NCBI GenBank assembly: GCA_914767715.1
Contig: OU612073.1
Coordinates: 3,718,001-3,782,000, forward strand
Direction of reading: 5' to 3'
Source of the DNA: Membranipora membranacea
Lineage: Eukaryota > Bryozoa > Gymnolaemata > Cheilostomatida > Membraniporidae
Length of the DNA: 64,000 bases
The position numbers and the translations under genes were made by a program. The notes beneath the pieces are model-generated. The model ran no database searches. It was given only the letters and a program-made list of their open reading frames with translations, and was not told where the DNA came from. Shown piece by piece: positions 57,871-64,000 of the stretch (position 1 is its first letter; each line of letters begins with the position of its first letter).

Positions 57871-57960
57871 ATAACACGGCAAACCACTATGACCACGGCA
57901 AGTGTTTATAGGTTCAGGAGTTCTGGATTATCTTAGTGCAGTAATGGGCAAAGGCCAATA
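57871..57960. repeat. GGCAAACCAC element, copy 3
   Basis: ATAACACGGCAAACCAC, then CCACGGCAAGTGTTTA, TTCTGGATTATCTTAGTGCA and AAGGCCAATA. The minus frame matching copy 1 has stops. Confidence 0.65.
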
Positions 57961-58146
57961 TGTGTGTTCTGTTTTTTCTTCTTTTGTGTGTGTGACATTT
58001 GCTACGCACTACTGACTACACAGTTCTATTGGGTTAGCCGAAATAAATGTTTTTGCAGCTCATTTATGTATATGAATCTTCTGCGTAAAGAGCTATTTAT
58101 GAGCATGGTTTGGTTTGTACAATCAGTATTTATAATCTTTGGTTAG

Positions 58147-60334
58147 TTCATTGGTTTGTAGACCCTATTGTGAAAAAGGGCAATTTAGAAATTTAGAACG
58201 TATAACATGGCTTGAGGTCTTGCATAAAATGTTTTTGTTTTATGGTATTGTACCGCTGTGCACATCCGCTACATGATAGAATCATTTTTAATAACTCCAG
58301 GAGATCCTCTCAATGCCATACTGTTTTTAGGCCTAAGAAAGCAAGGACAGAGAAGAGGAATAGCAGTTGTTTTACATTTTATATGAATTATTATAACTCT
58401 GGACACAAATTTTAGTTTTTTAAATGCTGTAAACATTCAAGTACTATCACTGATGCTTCCCACTTCAGAGGATAATTAAGAATGTAAAATAAACTCAACT
58501 CAACTACTCACTTTAATATATTACAGAGTAAAAAATACAGTGTGGACAATTCAATGGCTGTTATATTGTTTTTAATCACAGGGTGGTCAATTTTCTATAT
58601 TAAACATTTTTTACTATCAAATTTTTCTCAGCAGGTCAGGTTTCTATTTTCTGTATCGAACTGTATTGACGAATGATTTGTAATGTTAATCATGAGCTGT
58701 GATTCCCCATGATGCTGCAATGATACCTCTCTACTGGTCGATACTGATAATTAGTTATGCTAATAGTACAACTGGGATTGGACAGCCACAATTGGCATGT
58801 GTATGTGAACAACCCCCCCCCCCCCCTCTAATTATTAAAATCGACCTCGGTCGGTAATCACACCAAATTTCTTCTGATGGTAAGTGAATCAAGTCAGTTA
58901 ATCAATTTTCTCTCTATTGATCCGCAATATACATGCAGCAGAGCATGGCTATTTGTCTTCGTTAGTATACAACTTATCGTCAGGAAATGGATCCAACTAA
59001 TAATTTAGAAGCTTATACGTTGTGCATTGAGTGACGTCGTTACTGAACTTGTGGATCAATCAAAGATGACAAAATGCGTTCCAGCAACTATACATAAATA
59101 GCCATATGCTTGTTCAGGGTCAGTTATGTTCCTCTAATCCATAAATAAATAAAGCTACCAAAAAAAAATCCATATAATATTTATTAGTACAGATTTGTCG
59201 GCCTGCGCAGTGCAGGTTAATGATAGGACCATTTATCCCCCCCCCCCGCTCCAGGAAGACTTGTAAAAACAGGCAAGGCAACCATTTGTCGGATAACAAT
59301 AACTTACAGTTTTTTACGGATTAAAGCACAACCACAACACAGCTGTGTAATGCCAGAGCATACTTGATCAACATATTTTTTGGTTTTTAATCTCAAAAAG
59401 GATGCAAGGATGGCCAAATTATGGAAGTGCCAGCAATCATATTAATATGAGCCCTCTTTTTAACACAACAGGGACATCCTTTTGATTATTCAGGTCAACT
59501 TAATTAATTATTAGGCCTACATTTGCTCAAGAGAAGTTATGATAGCTTATTTTCTGGCCTTCAAAGAAAGGATGGGGCTGGATGCAGATAAAGTTGCTGG
59601 TCTGATCAGAGCTGATGAATCATCAATCACACCCATAGCAAGGTTTTAGGTTCTAATAGCCTACATTATTTAATCTCATCTCACCTTGAAGAAAATCTTT
59701 GATGTTTGATTAATGGTTTTTCCTCTTTTTTTTTGTCACATATGATTATCAGGCACTAACATAGACACATTATATACATATTTAATTTAATATTTTATAA
59801 CCATCTGATCTTGTACATCACTCGCAAATGGAAAATAAGGAAAAATCAACGGCAATCATTGCTCTATTGATAAAAGTGTTGGTCTATTATTAGAATCAAC
59901 TTCTAATTATCATGTTGTCCTATACTTTTCAGGAGATGATTAACTTCATTCATAGGATAAAGTTCAAATTTCAAAAACAAAATTCAAGTTGTAGTATCAC
60001 CTCTGCGGCATCATTTTTAGGGGAGATTCACAACTTGCATCTCTGACACAAGATTCCTGGCAATTAGAAAAAAAACCAAATAGGATGTAAATATATTCAC
60101 AGTATTGATAAATAGGACAAAGCTGCTATGTGTCCAATGTCCTGTCGGTTAGACTGTTTGATTTATTTTTATTGAGGCCTCGCATCAGTGCTGGTCATCT
60201 GCATATTCTAATTTGAGATGGACAATATTTGTTGGGGAACAAACTGCATCCTAGTAGCCAAAATCTGATCGAGCATCACATCCTGTTAATATACTATGCC
60301 CCTTTTATAAAAAGAATGGTCAGAAACAATGTGG
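58147..60334. other. Gene-free intergenic stretch
   Basis: Only short frames. Poly-C runs at about 58811-58826 and 59239-59248. A possible retroelement end, AAAATAAACTCAACTCAACT, near 58487. Nothing I can name. Confidence 0.5.
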
Positions 60335-60340
60335 ACAATT

Positions 60341-60456
60341 GATCTGCTTATCCTTGAAATTTATTACGTATTTTATGACCGGCCGCCGGATCGAAATTGG
60401 CTTCAGCTTCAGAACATTAACAAGAACAGGATCTTTTCTTATGTAGCAGCTTGCAT
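60341..60456 (-). repeat. Inverted single copy of the 147-bp repeat unit
   Basis: GATCTGCTTATCCTTGAAAT through CAGCTTCAGAACATTAA is the reverse complement of the array unit at 60751-61107, about 300 bases away. Confidence 0.8.
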
Positions 60457-60750
60457 GAGGTCATGTCATTTATACATATAAGCCTCCCCCTGTCCTAAGG
60501 AGTATATAATAACTATAACAGGATCTGCAGATCTTTGACGCTTAGCCTTACTTGATTGCCCTATTTAATTGGCCCCCTTATTAAGATAGATGGTAGATAC
60601 CCTAAACCCTTGCCCGGCCATGTCCGGCTTCTCCTCTTCAAAGATACTTCTGACATGCACTGCTAACCATCTAGATACCAAGAGTTAAGAGAAAACAAAT
60701 AAATGTCTATGGAAGCTGGTTTCTTTGTCTCATACCATACCATATCTCTT

Positions 60751-61107
60751 AGAATGATCTTATGGGCCGACAAGGTCTTGTGGCTTTTACTTGAGCAGGC
60801 AGTGTAAGAAAAGATCCTGTTCTATTTAATGTTCTGAAGCTGAAGCTCATTTCGGTCGGGCGGACGGTCATAAAATATGTAATAAATTTCAAGGATAAGC
60901 AGATCATTATGGGCCGACAAGGTCTTGTGACTTTTACTTGAGCAGGCAGTGAGAAAAGATCCTGTTCTATTTAATGTTCTGAAGCTGAAGCTAATTTCGA
61001 TCCGGCGGACCGGTCATAAAATACGTAATAAATTTCAAGGATAAGCAGATCATTATGGGCCGACAAGGTCTTGTGAATTTTACTTGAGCAGGCAGTGTAA
61101 GAAAAGA
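60751..61107 (+). repeat. 147-bp tandem repeat, about 2.4 copies
   Basis: TATGGGCCGACAAGGTCTTG starts at 60761, 60908 and 61054 (spacing 147 and 146). Units carry GAAGCTGAAGCT, CGG-rich and CATAAAATA parts. The third unit is cut off exactly where element Y begins. Confidence 0.88.
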
Positions 61108-63462
61108 TCAGTTGTTGGACACCAGGATATGACTGAAAACTAGTACAGAATCCAAATGCTGTCCTGTCCACTAAATTAAATAATTTGAAACACCATTATA
61201 ACAATAATAAGACTCTCCCTCAAAAGATTACGATGAGTCTGCAAGCTCTTGCTATTTCTACCTCTAACGATGATACAACATACAGTGGTGCGCGTACCAC
61301 TGCACAACACACAGGTCTTCAGCTAGAAACCATGAGTCAAGCGCTGTTTCGGGGCCTTCTCTAGTACAACCTCCTCATGGCCGGCCCCAGCAGCATGAAG
61401 CCACCCCTGTGTGTTGATGAGCATCTCAATCAATCTCATCGATCCCTCAGTGCATTTTGTAAGTTTCGGTGGTTTGACATAATTGGTGTGTTTACGCTGT
61501 TGCGCAACCAGGGAGGCTGCCAACTCGTCATTGTTTCAGTGCAACAATGTTCGCCCCATCACTGTCATGCTTATACTCTAAACCAAACCAGTGCAGGGAG
61601 GTTTGCTTTCCATCAACTCATCGACGCAACATCGCTAATCGTCAAGGCACCCGCCCCTCGTGCCATAGTTCACTACTCAAATTTACCACATTGAGCATAG
61701 TACAACTCATACACAAGTCAGAGAAATGACTTGTTTGCGCTACAGCCAGTGGGCTGACTGTGATCTCCTGTCTCGCTCTGCCTGCCTTTTATGCGATGGC
61801 CAAGCTTTTAATCCTATGTTTGTAATGCCTTAGATCTAACTCAGACTCACTTTGATTTTTCACCCTGCAGAGATTAAAATACTTTAATTCAAGTATTAAA
61901 GGCATAATCCGCTTAGCCTTCTACCCAGGCAGTTAGCTAATCATCACTTAATCCCCTCAATCTAATCCTTACAAGGAGAGTTCCAGTCAAATTTCTACCA
62001 TGTGATTTCGATCATGTACTTATTCAAAATAGATTCACACATTTTGTGACACTAAAACATACACAAAAATGACACCTGAAAAAAAATCAAAACATATTAC
62101 AGGCAAAGTAAATGATGTTACTAACCTCCTTAAATGCCAGTAGCTCTCCGGTGTATCACTTTTTGGAAGTAATGCGACATCGATCTCTGAAGGAGAGCTG
62201 AGACCGCGGTTGTGTTATATATGATATTTATTTCACACGTAACTGATCAATGCTTAAGGCAAATCAGATCTTGTTTTACATTAGGTGTTTCAATACTGTA
62301 TTATGTTATAATCTTTATAAATTTTTTTAACTTTTTATAAAATTTTGAAATATATTTGTAACATTAACCAGGCTGGCTGTAAATTAATGCACTATGGAGT
62401 CTTATGTCAATATGACCCATGACAAAGGGCAGGGCACAACCCCCACAACAAATTAAACTTAATTTTGTTAAACGCAAGGTAGGTTGATGAAAAAAATAAA
62501 TGGGGAACAACCATGATATATTTTTTTTACTTTTATACTCGAAATAAAAAAAATTATCCTTAAAAACATCCAGAAGGCGTAAGTTTGTAATTCACTGCTC
62601 AAAAGTTGAATAATTTCACCCTGTACTAGGATTATTAGAATACATGAAACTGTATTCACATATATGTTATCTCTAACACGACTGATCTTGTTGTTGTTGT
62701 TGTTGCTCGTAACGGCAGGTGGGAACAAATTAACTCACAAAACTCTGCTGGATAGTCAGGGTCACGCTCTATATATGAAATATATTTACTATGTTATAGT
62801 ATATATATATATATATATATACTATAATTATAACTTCTATATATGTTTTATGGTTACCATTTAGGCGTTTAACAACTGGGAGTCATCAAGTTATTATTTC
62901 TGCCAACGGGATGTATTTCAGAGTTTAGAGAGAGTGGGGGGAAGCAACGGTGTTAGAGGCATTGTTAGCATTGCGGAATCTAAATTGGCTGATATTATTG
63001 GAAAAACCTCCCAATATTCTGAATCTGAACAAGGGAGTTGCCTACCCTGTTTGTAGTGAAGGCATCCATCATTGCAAATTTTGAGATGCTCATCAACACA
63101 CAGGGGTGGCTTCATGCTGCTGGGGCCAGCCATGAGGAGGTTGTATTAGAGAAGGCCCCGAAACAGCGCTTGACTCACAGTATCTAGCTGAAGACCTGTG
63201 TGTTGTGCAGTGGTACGCGCACCACTGTATGTTGTATCATCGTTAGAGGTAGAAATAGCAAGAGCTTTTGCAGACTCACCGTAATCTTTTGAGGGAGATT
63301 CTAATTATTGTTATAATGGTGTGTCAAATTATTTAATTTAGTGGACAGGACAGTTAACTTTTAATTTTTCTACAATCGATGAGAAAATAAGGAATATGTA
63401 AACAAAAATAGCATTTGGATCCTGTACTAGTTTTCAGTCATATCCTGGTGTCCAACAACTGA
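61108..63462. mobile_element. 2.35-kb element Y with ~330-375-bp terminal inverted repeats
   Basis: TCAGTTGTTGGACACCAGG at 61108 and its reverse complement ending at 63462; arms 61108-61433 and about 63087-63462, the right arm with an extra ~45 bases. The minus-strand 66-residue frame (61323-61523) is shared with 44715-44915. The inner 1.6 kb shows no transposase. It contains a (TA)n palindrome at 62797-62823. No convincing target duplication at the ends. Confidence 0.8.
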
Positions 63463-64000
63463 CCCTCATAATTATCGTAACAACAATTCCCTGCTATGGT
63501 CACTACCCTGTTCCAGCCTTTTCTTCAGTGCCAGAGAGTGTATCTTGGGTAAAGAACCCACACCCTGTTATGAGGTTTTTCAGCCTAAATCTTCAAAGAG
63601 TTTAGCAACCAGCACCCCAACCACACAAACAAGTTTGTGACACTATTTCTTTTACCATATATTTACAGATTGGGACAGTTGAAAAAAGGTTGAAGCCTTG
63701 TCGAATCTCATTAACAACATACGTACCTCTCTACGAGAAAACAATATTCCGTCAAAAGGGGCTAGATTTTCAAAGAACAAGTCTTGCCTGAATTGCATGT
63801 TGAAATCGGCCCCTCTCGAGTTACAGATTACTTATCCGTTATAGATTTATACTTTGACCCATATGTATTTAGAAATGCGCTCAAATAAAGCCAAGTTACT
63901 TAGTGTAACTTTATGATTTAACAACTGTCCATTTGTTTGGTATATTATTTATGTTTTCAACTTGAAGCAATAGTAAATATTTTCACCCTCGTTGCAAATG
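63463..64000. other. Right edge of window
   Basis: No gene, repeat or RNA recognised. Confidence 0.45.

Noticed and set aside
62664-62864. Frame starting MLSLTRLILLLLLLLV, looking like a signal peptide
   Set aside because: The Leu run comes from a (TTG)n tract and the rest from a (TA)n palindrome inside element Y.

Overview
The window is nuclear DNA of an animal: genes are split into small exons with GT/AG introns, the DNA is AT-rich, and it is littered with inverted repeats, tRNA-derived SINE-like sequences and retrotransposon relics. The gene content (an anoctamin, a HES transcription factor ending in WRPW, tandem aldo-keto reductases and membrane-anchored short-chain collagens of the spongin/collagen C4 type) fits an early-branching marine invertebrate. 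A demosponge is my best guess, made mainly on the collagen family; a cnidarian or another invertebrate is not excluded.

Layout. (1) 1-8.1 kb, plus strand: the 3' two thirds of an anoctamin (TMEM16) gene. Twelve exons are resolved by phase-consistent splicing, with a stop at 7777. (2) 8.4-22.2 kb, minus strand: four tandem genes (C1-C4, in coordinate order), each with the same four exons. They encode a type II membrane anchor, a linker, five or six Gly-X-Y triplets, and a cysteine-rich C-terminal domain. C1-C2 and C3-C4 look like one two-gene block duplicated once. C2 carries a nonsense codon. (3) 23.1-49.2 kb, minus strand: four tandem aldo-keto reductase genes (AKR1-AKR4), each with eight exons. 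Exons 2-6 are identical in length in all four, and every gene keeps the Asp-Tyr-Lys-His catalytic tetrad. (4) 52.1-54.3 kb, minus strand: a complete four-exon HES gene with a TATA-containing promoter. (5) 54.3-64 kb: no convincing gene; instead three degenerate ~90-bp repeats, a 147-bp tandem array and a 2.35-kb element with long terminal inverted repeats.

The genes do not form a pathway. The window is better read as two lineage-specific tandem expansions (surface collagens, detoxification or carbonyl-reducing enzymes) set between two conserved single genes. The introns have been a landing ground for mobile DNA: AKR3 is stretched to 9.5 kb by an inverted composite repeat, two non-LTR relics and a terminal-inverted-repeat element with a THAP-like reading frame. 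The clearest new mobile family is a 364-bp element present twice (13371-13734 and 17313-17676). The second copy has a 9-bp target duplication and a matching empty site at 11211-11219 in the sister block.

Limits: exon borders come from splice sites, phase and comparison between paralogues, with no transcript data. Family assignments are from recognised motifs, not from database searches.
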